Under the pieces are notes generated by a model. The model ran no database searches, was not told the origin of the DNA, and saw only the letters and a program-made list of their open reading frames with translations. From Streptomyces rugosispiralis (GTDB lineage: Bacteria > Actinomycetota > Actinomycetes > Streptomycetales > Streptomycetaceae): a stretch of DNA of 64,000 nt. The translations under genes and the position numbers were made by a program. Every line of letters starts with the position of its first letter. Within the stretch, counting starts at the first letter, position 1. The stretch lies in contig NZ_JANIAA010000011.1 of the NCBI RefSeq assembly GCF_024505145.1, positions 124,001-188,000 of the forward strand, written 5' to 3'. This document shows, one piece after another, positions 26,483 through 34,989 of this stretch.

Positions 26483-28156
26483 GTGGTCGCCGCGTTCCGT
26501 CGCCAAACGCTCGCGGGCGAGATGCTGCTCCTCCAGCTCGCCATCGTCGTGGTGGTGCTGATGGCGGTGGCGGCGGTCTCGCTCGCGCAGTCGGAGGCCA
26601 CCTTCAACCGGGTGGAGGGCCGCCGGGTCGGTGCGCTCGCCGAGCAGTTGGCCGCCCAGCCGCTGGTGCGCAGCAGGCTGGTGGGGCCCTCTCCGGCGGA
26701 GGCGCTGGCCCCGCTGGTGTACTCGGCGCGGGTGCAGTCGCGGGTGACATCCGTCACGGTGGCCGATCGCCACGGGCGCGTCGTCAGCTCGACGAATCCC
26801 ACGGTGCTCGGCGACCGGCTGCCCCTGGGCGAGGGGGTGGGCGTGGGCCGTGGCTGGTCGGGCACGCTGGACTGGGACGGCAGCCGGGAGCTGGTGGCGC
26901 AGGTGCCGGTGCTCGGCGCGACGGGGGACGACCTGGGGCGGCATCTGGGCACGGTGATGATCGGCGAGGCGTCTCCGACGGTGTGGCAGCGGCTGAGCGG
27001 CGCGTCCTCGTATCTGCCCGTCTATCTCGGCGTGGCCAGCGCGCTCGGCGTCGTCGGCTCCTGGCTGCTCGCCCGGCGGGTCAAACGGCAGACGCTGGGC
27101 CTGGAGCCGCGCGAGATCACCGGGCTGGCCGAGCACCGCGAGGCGATGCTGTACGGCATCGCCGAGGGCGTCGTCGCCCTCGATCCGCAGCACCGGGTGA
27201 CCCTCGTCAACGACATGGGCAGGCGGCTGCTGGACCTGCCCGAGGACTGTGTCGGCCGGAACCTGGCCGAGCTGGGCATCGAGGGGCGGCTGCTGGACGT
27301 CCTGGCCGGGGCGCGTAAGGAATCGGCGGACCCGAAGGACGAGGTCGTGGTCCGGCACGGCCGGGTCCTGGTGATGAACCGGATGACCGTGGTCAAGGAC
27401 GGACGGCCGCTCGGCTCCGTCACCACCCTGCGGGACCGCACCGAGCTGGCGAGGCTGGAGCGCGAGATCGGCTCCTTCCAGTCCACCTCCGAGCTGCTGC
27501 GTGCGCAGACCCATGAGTTCGCCAACCAGTTGCACACCATCTCCGGGCTGATCCAGATCGGCGAGCAGGAGGAGGTGGTGCGCTATATCCGGGCGCTCAA
27601 CCAGCGCCGTCAGTCGCTCGACATGTCCATTGGCCGCCGGGTCCGGGACACCGCCATCGCCGCGCTGCTGATGGCGAAGGCTTCCCAGGCCGCCGAGCGG
27701 AAGGTGGCCCTGCGCCTCTCGGACCGCACCGCGCTGGACCGGCTGACGCCCGAGGACGCCGCCGATGTGGCGACCGTGGTCGGCAACCTGGTCGACAACG
27801 CCATCGACGCCGCCACCTCCGAGCACGGCGGTGAGAGCAAGGAGGGCGGCGGGGACGGCGCCGAGCCGTGGGTGGAGGTCGAGCTGCGCCAGGACCACAC
27901 CAGTGTGGAGATCGTGGTGCGCGACTCCGGCCCCGGCGTGGCCCCAGGACTCGCCCAGGAGGTCTTCGCCCACGGCTTCACGACCAAGGCCGCCCGGGAG
28001 GGCGAGCGCGGCATCGGACTCGCGCTCACCCGGCTCGTCTGCGAGCGTCGCGGCGGCGAGATCGCGGTGACCAACACCAGCCAGGGCGCGATGTTCAGCG
28101 CCCGCATGTCCGTCAGCCACCCCGCCGACGCGGTGGCGGAAGGAGTGACCCGATGA
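26483..28156 (+). CDS. Sensor histidine kinase, CitA/DcuS-like
   Basis: Membrane sensor kinase of about 557 residues. First helix LLLQLAIVVVVLMAVAAVSLA, an extracytoplasmic PDC/Cache-type sensor (YSARVQSRVTSVTVADRHG, NPTVLGDRLPLGEG), second helix LPVYLGVASALGVVGSWLLA, a PAS domain (AEGVVALDPQHRVTLVNDMG), the H-box HEFANQLHTISGLIQIGE with phospho-His about residue 344, and an ATPase domain with NLVDNAIDAA, DSGPGV and GERGIGLALT. The start is uncertain: GTG at 26483 gives the expected N-terminus; an ATG at 26420 would add 21 residues. Overlaps the response regulator by 4 bp. Expected to sense a di- or tricarboxylate. Confidence 0.9.
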   Translation: MVAAFRRQTLAGEMLLLQLAIVVVVLMAVAAVSLAQSEATFNRVEGRRVGALAEQLAAQPLVRSRLVGPSPAEALAPLVYSARVQSRVTSVTVADRHGRVVSSTNPTVLGDRLPLGEGVGVGRGWSGTLDWDGSRELVAQVPVLGATGDDLGRHLGTVMIGEASPTVWQRLSGASSYLPVYLGVASALGVVGSWLLARRVKRQTLGLEPREITGLAEHREAMLYGIAEGVVALDPQHRVTLVNDMGRRLLDLPEDCVGRNLAELGIEGRLLDVLAGARKESADPKDEVVVRHGRVLVMNRMTVVKDGRPLGSVTTLRDRTELARLEREIGSFQSTSELLRAQTHEFANQLHTISGLIQIGEQEEVVRYIRALNQRRQSLDMSIGRRVRDTAIAALLMAKASQAAERKVALRLSDRTALDRLTPEDAADVATVVGNLVDNAIDAATSEHGGESKEGGGDGAEPWVEVELRQDHTSVEIVVRDSGPGVAPGLAQEVFAHGFTTKAAREGERGIGLALTRLVCERRGGEIAVTNTSQGAMFSARMSVSHPADAVAEGVTR

Positions 28157-28845
28157 CCGAGTCGGCCGGCACGATCGATGTGCTCGTCGTGGACGACGAC
28201 TTCATGGTGGCGCGCGTCCACCGCACGTTCGTGGAGCGGGTGGCGCCGTTCCGCGTCGTCGGCACCGCCCACACCGGCGAGCAGGCGATCGAGGCGGTCG
28301 ACGCGCTCCGGCCCGATCTGGTCCTGCTCGACCTCTATCTGCCGGACCTCTTCGGCCTGGACGTCATCCCCCGGCTGCGCACCGCCGGGCACGACTGCGA
28401 CGTCATGGTGATCACCGCGGCCCGGGAGGCCGACGCGGTGCGCGGCGCCGTCCGCCAGGGCGTGGTGGACTACCTCCTCAAGCCCTTCGACTACGAGGAT
28501 CTCCAGCCCCGCCTGGAACGCTACGCGACCCAGCGCGGGCGGCTGCTCACCACGGTCGTCCGTGGCCAGGCGGACGTGGACCGCGTCCTGGCCGGGGCGT
28601 TCGCGCCCCCGGCGGGCGGCGCCCTCCCGAAGGGTCTGAGCGTGGAGACCGCCCAGCTCGTCGAGCGGACCCTCCGCGAGGCGGACGGCACCGTCTCCGC
28701 CGCCGAGGCGGCCACCGCCATCGGCATCTCCCGGGTCAGCGCCCGCCGCTACCTGGAGTACTTCCACGCCACCGGCCACGCCGACGTCTCGCTGCGCTAC
28801 GGCACCGCCGGACGCCCGGAGCGCCGCTACAGCCGTCGGGCGTAA
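28153..28845 (+). CDS. Response regulator, CitB/DcuR-like
   Basis: 230-residue response regulator. Receiver domain: acidic pocket VVDDD at 13-16, phospho-acceptor Asp60 in DLVLLDLYLPD, the Thr/Ser switch in VITAA, and Lys in YLLKPFDYEDL. The C-terminal DNA-binding part has a helix-turn-helix of the CitB type: VSAAEAATAIGISRVSARRYLEYF. Translationally coupled to the kinase (ATGA). Divergent tctC is the most likely target. Confidence 0.92.
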   Translation: MTESAGTIDVLVVDDDFMVARVHRTFVERVAPFRVVGTAHTGEQAIEAVDALRPDLVLLDLYLPDLFGLDVIPRLRTAGHDCDVMVITAAREADAVRGAVRQGVVDYLLKPFDYEDLQPRLERYATQRGRLLTTVVRGQADVDRVLAGAFAPPAGGALPKGLSVETAQLVERTLREADGTVSAAEAATAIGISRVSARRYLEYFHATGHADVSLRYGTAGRPERRYSRRA

Positions 28846-29017
28846 CGCCGCTGACGAGTCGGCATGTGCGTCCCTCGACACCGCCACCCGCACGTCCGGG
28901 GCGTCCACGGGCCACCAGACGGCGGCGTCGGTGGCCGGTTTCGCGCCGTTCCTCGCCGTGCTGCTCGCGGAGTCCTCCGGCCGGGCGGGCCCGGCCGGAC
29001 TCTGTGTGCGCATCGCG

Positions 29018-29051
29018 CCGGTGGGCCCGGACACGGCGCCGGGCCCACCGG
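29018..29051 (-). terminator. Hairpin after SAM methyltransferase
   Basis: A 13-bp perfect stem (CCGGTGGGCCCGG pairing with CCGGGCCCACCGG) with an 8-nt loop. It lies 9 bp beyond the stop of the leftward methyltransferase gene. The remaining sequence between 28846 and the hairpin shows no gene. Confidence 0.7.
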
Positions 29052-29060
29052 TCGACGACG

Positions 29061-29876
29061 TCAGGGCTTGCGGGCCACCGCTCCGTACATCGCGATGTCC
29101 TCGTCCTTGATGTCCTCGGTGACGGTGGCGTCCGGGCGCCACTTGTGGACCTGGGTGACGCCGGGCTCGACCAGTTCGAGGCCGTCGAAGAACCGCTCGG
29201 CCTCGGCCTCGGTGCGCAGCCGCATGGGCATGTCGCGGGCCGCGTACTCACGGGCGACCCGGGCCACCTCGTCCGGCGCGAAGTCGGCGGTGCCGATGGA
29301 CATCGCCAGGTAGCTGCCGGAGGGCAGCGGCTCCAGGAGGCGGTTGACGATTCCGTAGGCGTCGTCCTTGTCCAGGACGAAGTGCACGATGGCGATCACC
29401 GTCAGGGCGACCGGCCGGGTCAGGTCGAGGGTCTCGCGGAGTTCGGCGGCCTCCAGGATGGTGGCGGGCTCGCACATGTCCGCCTCGACATAGGCGGTCC
29501 TGCCCTCGGGGGTGCTGGCGAGCAGGCCCTGGGAGAGCGTGAGGACGATGGGGTCGTTGTCCACGTAGACGACCCGGGAGTCCGGGGCCACCGCCTGGGC
29601 GATCTCATGGAGGTTGGGCGAGGTCGGGATGCCGGTGCCGATGTCGAGGAACTGCCGGATGCCCGCCTCCTCGGCCAGATAGCGCACGGCCCGGTTCATG
29701 AAGTCGCGGTTGGCCCGCATATGGATCGGCAGGGCGGGCCACTCGCGGGACATCGCGATGCCCGCTTCCTTGTCGGCCGGGTAGTAGTCCTTGCCGCCGA
29801 GGATGTAGTCGTAGATACGTGCCGAATGCGCGCTCTCGGTGTCGATGCGGTCGGCCGACCATCCGTTGTCGCTCAA
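29061..29876 (-). CDS. SAM-dependent methyltransferase (DUF574 type)
   Basis: 271-residue protein of the actinomycete-specific S-adenosyl-methyltransferase family often found beside XRE/DUF397 genes. The N-terminus ADRIDTESAHSARIYDYILGGKDYYPADKEAG is the family hallmark. The SAM loop FLDIGTGIPTSPNLHE is at 77-91 and the acidic ribose-binding residue lies in VVYVDNDPIV. Start is TTG at 29876 with GGGAGGGG upstream; upstream frame is not coding-like. Substrate unknown. Leftward, about 100 bp after the DUF397 gene, and ended by a strong hairpin. Confidence 0.9.
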   Translation of the reverse strand: MSDNGWSADRIDTESAHSARIYDYILGGKDYYPADKEAGIAMSREWPALPIHMRANRDFMNRAVRYLAEEAGIRQFLDIGTGIPTSPNLHEIAQAVAPDSRVVYVDNDPIVLTLSQGLLASTPEGRTAYVEADMCEPATILEAAELRETLDLTRPVALTVIAIVHFVLDKDDAYGIVNRLLEPLPSGSYLAMSIGTADFAPDEVARVAREYAARDMPMRLRTEAEAERFFDGLELVEPGVTQVHKWRPDATVTEDIKDEDIAMYGAVARKP

Positions 29877-29977
29877 GGCGTCCCCTCCCAGTGGATCGTC
29901 TGTTCGCTGTTGATGTGCCCCCGGTCGCGCGGACCGGGACGGGTCCGCGCGACCGGGGAGGATGCGGTGCCGTGGCG

Positions 29978-30214
29978 CTAGCAGAGGAAGTCGGCGTCGC
30001 CGGCCTTCACACTCGCCAGAAACCGGGTCATCTCGTTCGTGGTGAAAACCAGTGCGGGGCCGTCGGGGTCGGTCGACTGACGCAGCGCCACCCGCCCGTC
30101 GTGCAGCTTCTTGGCTTCGACGCAGGCGCCGCCGGCGTCGTCGCTCCACGGCTTGGACCAGCCCAAGGTGCCGAGGTCGTGGGAGGGCATACCGCTGCGT
30201 ATGTGGTGGTGCAC
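29978..30214 (-). CDS. DUF397 domain protein
   Basis: 78-residue protein of the DUF397 family, small partners of XRE regulators in streptomycetes (WhiJ-type loci). Core: LGWSKPWSDDAGGACVEAKK, then VALRQSTDPDGPALVFTTNE and FLASVKAGDADF. GTG at 30214 with AAGGAG 7 bases upstream, 1 bp after the regulator's stop, so the two are coupled. Thought to modulate the partner regulator; mechanism unknown. Confidence 0.92.
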   Translation of the reverse strand: MHHHIRSGMPSHDLGTLGWSKPWSDDAGGACVEAKKLHDGRVALRQSTDPDGPALVFTTNEMTRFLASVKAGDADFLC

Positions 30215-30215
30215 T

Positions 30216-31091
30216 TCAGAGCTCCTTGCGAATTGCGCCGAGGACGGCCTCGGTTTTCCTGGCGGGCACCGACTGGGCGCCCATCCGGTCCAGGACCTCG
30301 CGATACACCACCACGTCTTCCTCTTTGTCCAGATACACCGCGCCAACCAGGCCGCTGAGGTAGACGATGTCGGGCAACTCCGGAGCCCGGAACCGGAAAA
30401 CATGGAACGCACCGGCCCGCATGGCCGGATGCGGGCCGCTCCCGAACGGCATGATCTGCACGGTCACCTGGGGAAGGGCGCTGACCTCGATCAGATGGTC
30501 GATCTGGGCGCGCATCACGGCCGGACCACCGACCGGCCACCTCAGCACCGTCTCGTCCATCACGACCCACAGCCGCGGCGGGGATTCCCGGGACAGCAAC
30601 TCCTGGCGCTGCATCCGCAGGGCGACCCTGCGCTCGGTGGCCTCCGACGGAGCGTGCGGGTTTCCGGCGCTGAGCAGCGCACGGGCGTAGTCCTCGGTCT
30701 GCAGCAGCCCGTGGACGAACTGCGCCTCGTAGGCGCGGATCTGAAGCGCCGCCTGCTCCAGATTCAGATACGCGGCGAACCAGTCCGGCATCACATCGCG
30801 GTAGGTGTGCCACCAGCCGCGCTTGTTGGCCTCGCGGACCGACTTCAGGAAGGTGTCCAGCTCGTGCCGGTCGGTGATGCCGTACGTCTGGAGCAGCTTC
30901 TCCACGTCCGCGAGTCTGAGCCGGGCCACCTTGGCGGCTTCCATCCTGCGAATCGTGGAGTGGCTGACCCCGATCGCCGCGCCCGCCTGGTCGTAGGTCA
31001 GGCCGGCGCGCGTCCGCAGCTCCTCCAGCTGCCTGCCCAGGATCATGCGGAGGACAGAGGGGGCACCACCCCACGCGGTTTCCGCCGCCAA
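30216..31091 (-). CDS. XRE family regulator with DUF5753 domain (WhiJ-like)
   Basis: 291-residue regulator. N-terminal helix-turn-helix (LRTRAGLTYDQAGAAIGVSH, STIRRMEAAK), then a DUF5753 domain with AALQIRAYEAQFVHGLLQTE, VALRMQRQELL, LWVVMDETVLRWPVGG and YLDKEEDVVVYREVLDRM. TTG at 31091 is chosen: GGGGAGG lies 7 bases upstream and the protein then begins MAAETAWGGAPSVLRMILG, the usual start. Divergent from an anti-sigma-type ATPase gene; an inverted repeat (31171-31201) lies between them. These loci modulate development or antibiotic production in streptomycetes. Confidence 0.92.
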   Translation of the reverse strand: MAAETAWGGAPSVLRMILGRQLEELRTRAGLTYDQAGAAIGVSHSTIRRMEAAKVARLRLADVEKLLQTYGITDRHELDTFLKSVREANKRGWWHTYRDVMPDWFAAYLNLEQAALQIRAYEAQFVHGLLQTEDYARALLSAGNPHAPSEATERRVALRMQRQELLSRESPPRLWVVMDETVLRWPVGGPAVMRAQIDHLIEVSALPQVTVQIMPFGSGPHPAMRAGAFHVFRFRAPELPDIVYLSGLVGAVYLDKEEDVVVYREVLDRMGAQSVPARKTEAVLGAIRKEL

Positions 31092-31170
31092 CGCTCTACC
31101 TCCCCACACCGGGCTACGGCTGCAGTCTGTCACGGTCGCCGGCCGCGCGAACGGCATCCCCCCGATGGCA

Positions 31171-31201
31171 ACTTGCAATTTTCAACTTACCGCTTGCAAG
31201 T
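31171..31201. promoter_or_regulatory. Inverted repeat ACTTGCAA/TTGCAAGT before WhiJ-like gene
   Basis: Perfect 8-bp arms at 31171-31178 and 31194-31201 separated by 15 bp, which holds a further CAACTT half site. It lies 80 bp upstream of the XRE start and 134 bp before the ATPase gene. Likely binding site of the XRE protein; inference from position. Confidence 0.6.
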
Positions 31202-31334
31202 CGTTCGTTGCACCTGTCACAGTGGTAACACCGTCCGATCACGGTGGGAACGCTTGCGTGGGTACGTCCGTAGGCACTGCGCAGTGCGGGAACGGCACGG
31301 TCATGATGCGCAGGCAGACGAAAGGCGGCCGCTC

Positions 31335-31796
31335 GTGGCTCCCCTCGCCCTCCCCCTGACTCCCCTTCGGACGTCCCGGGAGCAGGACACCCAGCCGGGA
31401 TATGCCTCACGGCTTCCGGCCACCGCCTCCGCGGTGGGCACGATCCGCGCGGCCGTGCGCGAGCGGCTGCGCGCCTGGGGCGTGAGCGCCCAAGTGTGCG
31501 ACGACGCGCTCCTCATACTCTCCGAGCTGGTCACCAACGTGATCACGCATACGGCCAGCGATCACCTGGAGTGCAGGCTGAGCGTCGGCGCGGGCCGGCT
31601 GCGCCTCGAGGTCGAGGACGAGGTCCGGGCCCACACCCTCCCCGCGCCCCGCACCCCCGACCCCGATGAGCACTGCGGACGAGGGCTGTTGCTGGTCGGC
31701 GCGGTGAGCAGCGCCTGGGGCGTCAGGGACGCCCCGCACGGGCGGGGGCGGATCGTATGGGCCGAGCTGCCGTCGCGCACGGAAGAGTGTCACTGA
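31335..31796 (+). CDS. ATP-binding anti-sigma-factor-like protein (RsbW/HATPase_c_2)
   Basis: 153-residue serine-kinase/anti-sigma-type ATPase of the GHKL fold, without a sensor. Visible: YASRLPATASAVGTIRAAVRERL, the N-box LILSELVTNVITHT, LRLEVEDEV (G1-like) and GRGLLLVGAVSSAWGV (G2-like). Such proteins are the third member of WhiJ-type loci. GTG at 31335 has AAAGG upstream with long spacing; start moderately certain. Followed after 3 bp by a small hypothetical gene. Confidence 0.85.
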   Translation: MAPLALPLTPLRTSREQDTQPGYASRLPATASAVGTIRAAVRERLRAWGVSAQVCDDALLILSELVTNVITHTASDHLECRLSVGAGRLRLEVEDEVRAHTLPAPRTPDPDEHCGRGLLLVGAVSSAWGVRDAPHGRGRIVWAELPSRTEECH

Positions 31797-31799
31797 CTC

Positions 31800-32285
31800 A
31801 TGGACCGACAGTTTGTTGCCCCCGAGGCGCCTGAGACACGTGAGATGCCTGATGCGCCGGCACTCGGCGCGGCGCGCCTCTGGCGAGGCCACCGCGGACG
31901 TCTGCGGCTCCCCGACGGACTGCCCGCCAGGCTGGGGTACGACGCGGTCGGGATGCCCACGGACATCGGCAGGCGGGTCATGAAGTGTCTGCCCCGCATC
32001 GGCTGTGTCTTCGCCGACGACCAGCGATGGTGGTGGATCGTGCCATCGGGGTCGAACATCGACGTCGCCTGGCCGACGTTCACCAGCTACGCGGTCGGGG
32101 CGCGGACGACCGACCTGAGCGGCGGGCACTCCGGGCGTTCCCGTCTCCCCCGCCTGATCCATCACCCCCAGGACGACTCGCCGTACACCCCGCCGATTCC
32201 GCTGTACTTCATGACCTGCCATATCGCCGGAATCCGGCCCCACTGGTCACCGGGGGACGCCTCCGGGCCGTCCCAGGCGATCTAG
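31800..32285 (+). CDS. Hypothetical protein
   Basis: 161-residue protein that I do not recognise as a named domain. Features: RLRLPDGLPARLGYDAVGMPTD, a run CVFADDQRWWWIVPSGSNIDVAWP, and a Pro/His-rich C-terminus (HHPQDDSPYTPPIPLYFMTCH). No signal peptide or membrane helix. ATG lies 3 bp after the stop of the ATPase gene, so it is probably translationally coupled and functions with the WhiJ-like locus. Good codon usage supports a real gene. Confidence 0.7.
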   Translation: MDRQFVAPEAPETREMPDAPALGAARLWRGHRGRLRLPDGLPARLGYDAVGMPTDIGRRVMKCLPRIGCVFADDQRWWWIVPSGSNIDVAWPTFTSYAVGARTTDLSGGHSGRSRLPRLIHHPQDDSPYTPPIPLYFMTCHIAGIRPHWSPGDASGPSQAI

Positions 32286-32331
32286 GCCCCCTCCCGCGCC
32301 GCTGCCGCTCCGCATGAGGCCCTGCCCGGCC

Positions 32332-32343
32332 GACAACGTTGTC
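32332..32343. promoter_or_regulatory. Palindrome GACAACGTTGTC before the GH2/GH76/GH43 genes
   Basis: Perfect 12-bp palindrome with central CG, the usual shape of LacI-family operators of streptomycete glycosidase genes. It lies 120 bp before the GH2 start. The sequence differs from the operators of the 10-22 kb locus, so another LacI protein, not in the window, would be responsible. Confidence 0.6.
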
Positions 32344-32462
32344 CCCAGGTATGGACAAACACTGGAGTGGAGTGCTCTGGTAATGCGTGCAGCAAGTGTT
32401 CCCTGTGGAAGAGTTCCGCCGCTCTCCCGGCGGCGGCGCCAACCGGACCATGGAGCAGCAGC

Positions 32463-34835
32463 GTGCTGAGACACTTGTTCCTTCGCTTCCCCTCCCTCCT
32501 CCGTCCAAGACGGACCTGGCGGCGGCGCGTGGCCGCCGCCGTGGTCCCCGCGCTGGCCGCCACCGGTCTGCTCGTCTCCGGCGCCGGCCCCTCCCACGCC
32601 GCCCAGGCCTGGGAGCCCAAACCCGCCCCGATGACGACCCCGTGGACGAACCAGGTCCCGGTCGACAACCCGCTGCCGGAGTATCCGCGCCCGCAGCTCA
32701 CCCGCCCCGACTGGTCCCCCCTGAACGGCATTTGGGACTTCGCGGTCACCTCCCGCGACGCCGGGCAGCCGGCCACGTTCGGCGAGCGGATCCGGGTGCC
32801 GTTCGTGCCCGAGTCCGCGCTCTCCGGCGTCCAGCGCAAGATCACCCAGAATGACAAGCTCTGGTACAAGCGCACCTTCACGGTGCCCTCCGGCTGGAAC
32901 GGCCGCCGCGTCCAGCTCAACTTCGGCGCGTCCGACTGGGAGACCACGGTCTGGGTCAACGGCAAGCAGGCCGGCGCCGCCCACCGCGGCGGCTACGACG
33001 CCTTCTCGTACGACATCACGCCCCTGCTGAACGGCGGCACCAACACCATCGTCCTCTCCGTGTACGACCCCACGGAGACCGGCGGTCAGGCCATCGGCAA
33101 GCAGCGCGTCCAGGACGTCACCCCGCACCCCGGCCGGAGCATCGTCTACACCGCCTCGTCGGGGATCTGGCAGACCGTCTGGCTGGAGCCCACCGCCCCC
33201 TCGCACATCACCCGCCTGGACATGGTCCCGCGCCTGGAGGACAACACCCTGCGGGTCACGGTGCGCGGCGCCGGAGGAGCCGACGGAGCGGGCGTCAAGG
33301 TCACCGTCTCCAGCGGCGGTAGGACGGTCGGCAGCGCCACCGGGACCGTGGGCGGCGAGCTCTCGGTGCCGGTGCCCGACGCCCACCTGTGGACGCCGGA
33401 GGACCCGTTCCTGTACGACGTCACTGCCGAGCTGACCGGCGTCGCCGGAGCCGACAAGGTCGGCGGCTACACCGGTATGCGCTCGATCGCGGTGAAGGAC
33501 GTGGGCGGGGTACGGCGGCCGGTGCTCAACGGCAAGTTCGTCTTCCAGACCGGCACCCTGGACCAGGGTTACTGGCCGGACGGCATCTACACCGCGCCCA
33601 CCGACGAGGCCCTCAAGTACGACCTGCAGGCCCACAAGGACCTGGGCTTCAACATGGTCCGCAAGCACATCAAGGTCGAGCCGCAGCGGTGGTTCTACTG
33701 GGCGGACCGGCTCGGGCTGCTGGTGTGGCAGGACATGCCCTCGATGGACAGCGGCAAGACCCCGGACACCGCGGCCCGCGCCCAGTGGGAGAGCGAGTAC
33801 CGCGCCATCATCGACCAGCACCGCGGCTCGCCCGCGCTCATCCAGTGGGTGGACCAGAACGAGGGCTGGGGCCAGTACGACCAGGCCCGCATCGCCGACA
33901 TGGTCAAGGCGTACGACCCCTCGCGTCTGGTGGACAACATGAGCGGCGTCAACTGCTGCGCCGCCAAGGACGGCGGCAACGGCGACGTCATCGACAACCA
34001 CAACTACGTCGGACCCGGCAACACCCCGGCGGAGTCGGTGCGCGCCTCGGTGCTCGGGGAGTACGGCGGCCTGGGCTACCGGGTGCCCGGCCATGAGTGG
34101 TATCCGGGCGGCGGGTTCAGCTACGAGGACCAGCCGAGCGTCTCCGCGCTCAACGACCGGCTCGTCGGCCTGCTCGACGGGATCCGGGAGAGCGGCATGC
34201 CCGCGGGCGGCCTGTCGGCCTCCGTCTACACCCAGATCACGGACGTGGAGAACGAGGCCAACGGGCTGCTGTCCTACGACCGCCAGGTGGTCAAGGTCGA
34301 CCAGGCCCGGGTGCGGGCCGCCAACCAGGCCCTCGTCGCGGCCTCCCGGTCGGCCGGCGCCACGGTGAAACTGCCCGTCGGGCAGAACGTGTCGATCCGG
34401 GTCACCACACCCGGCTACACCGACCGCTACATCCGCCACTACGACGGGCTTGGCTTCACCGAGGTGGTGCAGGCGTCCAGCGCCGACCTGCTGAAACGGG
34501 ACGCCACCTGGACGGTCCGGCAGGGTCTCGCGAACAAGCTCTGCTACTCCTTCGAGTCCCGCAACTACCCCGGTGAGTATCTGCGCCACCGCGACTTCCG
34601 GGTCCGGCGCGAGGCGGGCGACGGCTCCACCGTGTACAAGGAGGACGCCACCTGGTGCCCGACCCAGGGCAGCGGTGGCATCCGGATGTCGGCCGCCAAC
34701 TTCCCCGGGCAGTATCTGCGGCACATCAACGCCGAGCTGTGGCTGGCCCAGTCCGGCGGCGGCCACGCCTGGGACAACCCGGCCGGCTTCACCGAGGACA
34801 CCACCTGGGCGATCGAGTCGCCCTGGGCTCCCTAG
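32463..34835 (+). CDS. Secreted GH2 glycoside hydrolase with C-terminal AbfB (CBM42-like) domain
   Basis: Exported enzyme of about 790 residues. Signal: basic N-terminus, then VAAAVVPALAATGLLVSG and SHAAQ. GH2 sugar-binding and Ig-like domains (LWYKRTFTVPSGWNGRRVQL, GASDWETTVWVNGKQAGAAH) precede the TIM barrel. Acid/base Glu is about residue 467 in WVDQNEGWG and nucleophile Glu about 533 in VLGEYGGLG. From about 640, a beta-trefoil repeats YIRHYDG, YLRHRDF and YLRHINAELWL, the arabinofuranose-binding AbfB type. GTG at 32463 has GGAG 7 bases upstream. The glycosidic bond hydrolysed is unknown; the AbfB domain points to arabinofuranose-containing substrates. Confidence 0.85.
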   Translation: MLRHLFLRFPSLLRPRRTWRRRVAAAVVPALAATGLLVSGAGPSHAAQAWEPKPAPMTTPWTNQVPVDNPLPEYPRPQLTRPDWSPLNGIWDFAVTSRDAGQPATFGERIRVPFVPESALSGVQRKITQNDKLWYKRTFTVPSGWNGRRVQLNFGASDWETTVWVNGKQAGAAHRGGYDAFSYDITPLLNGGTNTIVLSVYDPTETGGQAIGKQRVQDVTPHPGRSIVYTASSGIWQTVWLEPTAPSHITRLDMVPRLEDNTLRVTVRGAGGADGAGVKVTVSSGGRTVGSATGTVGGELSVPVPDAHLWTPEDPFLYDVTAELTGVAGADKVGGYTGMRSIAVKDVGGVRRPVLNGKFVFQTGTLDQGYWPDGIYTAPTDEALKYDLQAHKDLGFNMVRKHIKVEPQRWFYWADRLGLLVWQDMPSMDSGKTPDTAARAQWESEYRAIIDQHRGSPALIQWVDQNEGWGQYDQARIADMVKAYDPSRLVDNMSGVNCCAAKDGGNGDVIDNHNYVGPGNTPAESVRASVLGEYGGLGYRVPGHEWYPGGGFSYEDQPSVSALNDRLVGLLDGIRESGMPAGGLSASVYTQITDVENEANGLLSYDRQVVKVDQARVRAANQALVAASRSAGATVKLPVGQNVSIRVTTPGYTDRYIRHYDGLGFTEVVQASSADLLKRDATWTVRQGLANKLCYSFESRNYPGEYLRHRDFRVRREAGDGSTVYKEDATWCPTQGSGGIRMSAANFPGQYLRHINAELWLAQSGGGHAWDNPAGFTEDTTWAIESPWAP

Positions 34836-34850
34836 CCCGACCGCCGCGGG

Positions 34851-34892
34851 CCCGGACCGAACGGCCCGGACCGAACGGGCCGGACTGAACGG
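34851..34892. repeat. Three tandem 14-bp units after the GH2 gene
   Basis: Units CCCGGACCGAACGG at 34851 and 34865, and a variant GCCGGACTGAACGG at 34879, in the GH2-GH76 intergenic region. Confidence 0.8.
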
Positions 34893-34905
34893 GCCCGCAC
34901 CCTCC

Positions 34906-34933
34906 GGCGGCCGCCCCCGCGCGGGCGGCCGCC
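34906..34933 (+). terminator. Strong hairpin between GH2 and GH76 genes
   Basis: Perfect 11-bp stem GGCGGCCGCCC/GGGCGGCCGCC with 6-nt loop, followed by a CT-rich tail. Probable terminator or partial attenuator, so GH76 may have its own promoter or depend on readthrough. Confidence 0.65.
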
Positions 34934-34989
34934 CTTCTCTCCTCCCTCACGCTCATGCGCACGGCCCCCCACGGAAAGGCGGGTACGTC

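Noticed and set aside
28846..29060. Possible small gene between the response regulator and the methyltransferase
   Set aside because: Frames on both strands have biased Arg/Pro/Ala composition, no ribosome site and end in the terminator hairpin.
32247..34766. Long minus-strand open frame opposite the GH2 gene
   Set aside because: The GH2 protein on the plus strand has catalytic and binding motifs; the antisense product is Gly/Arg/Val-rich without domains.
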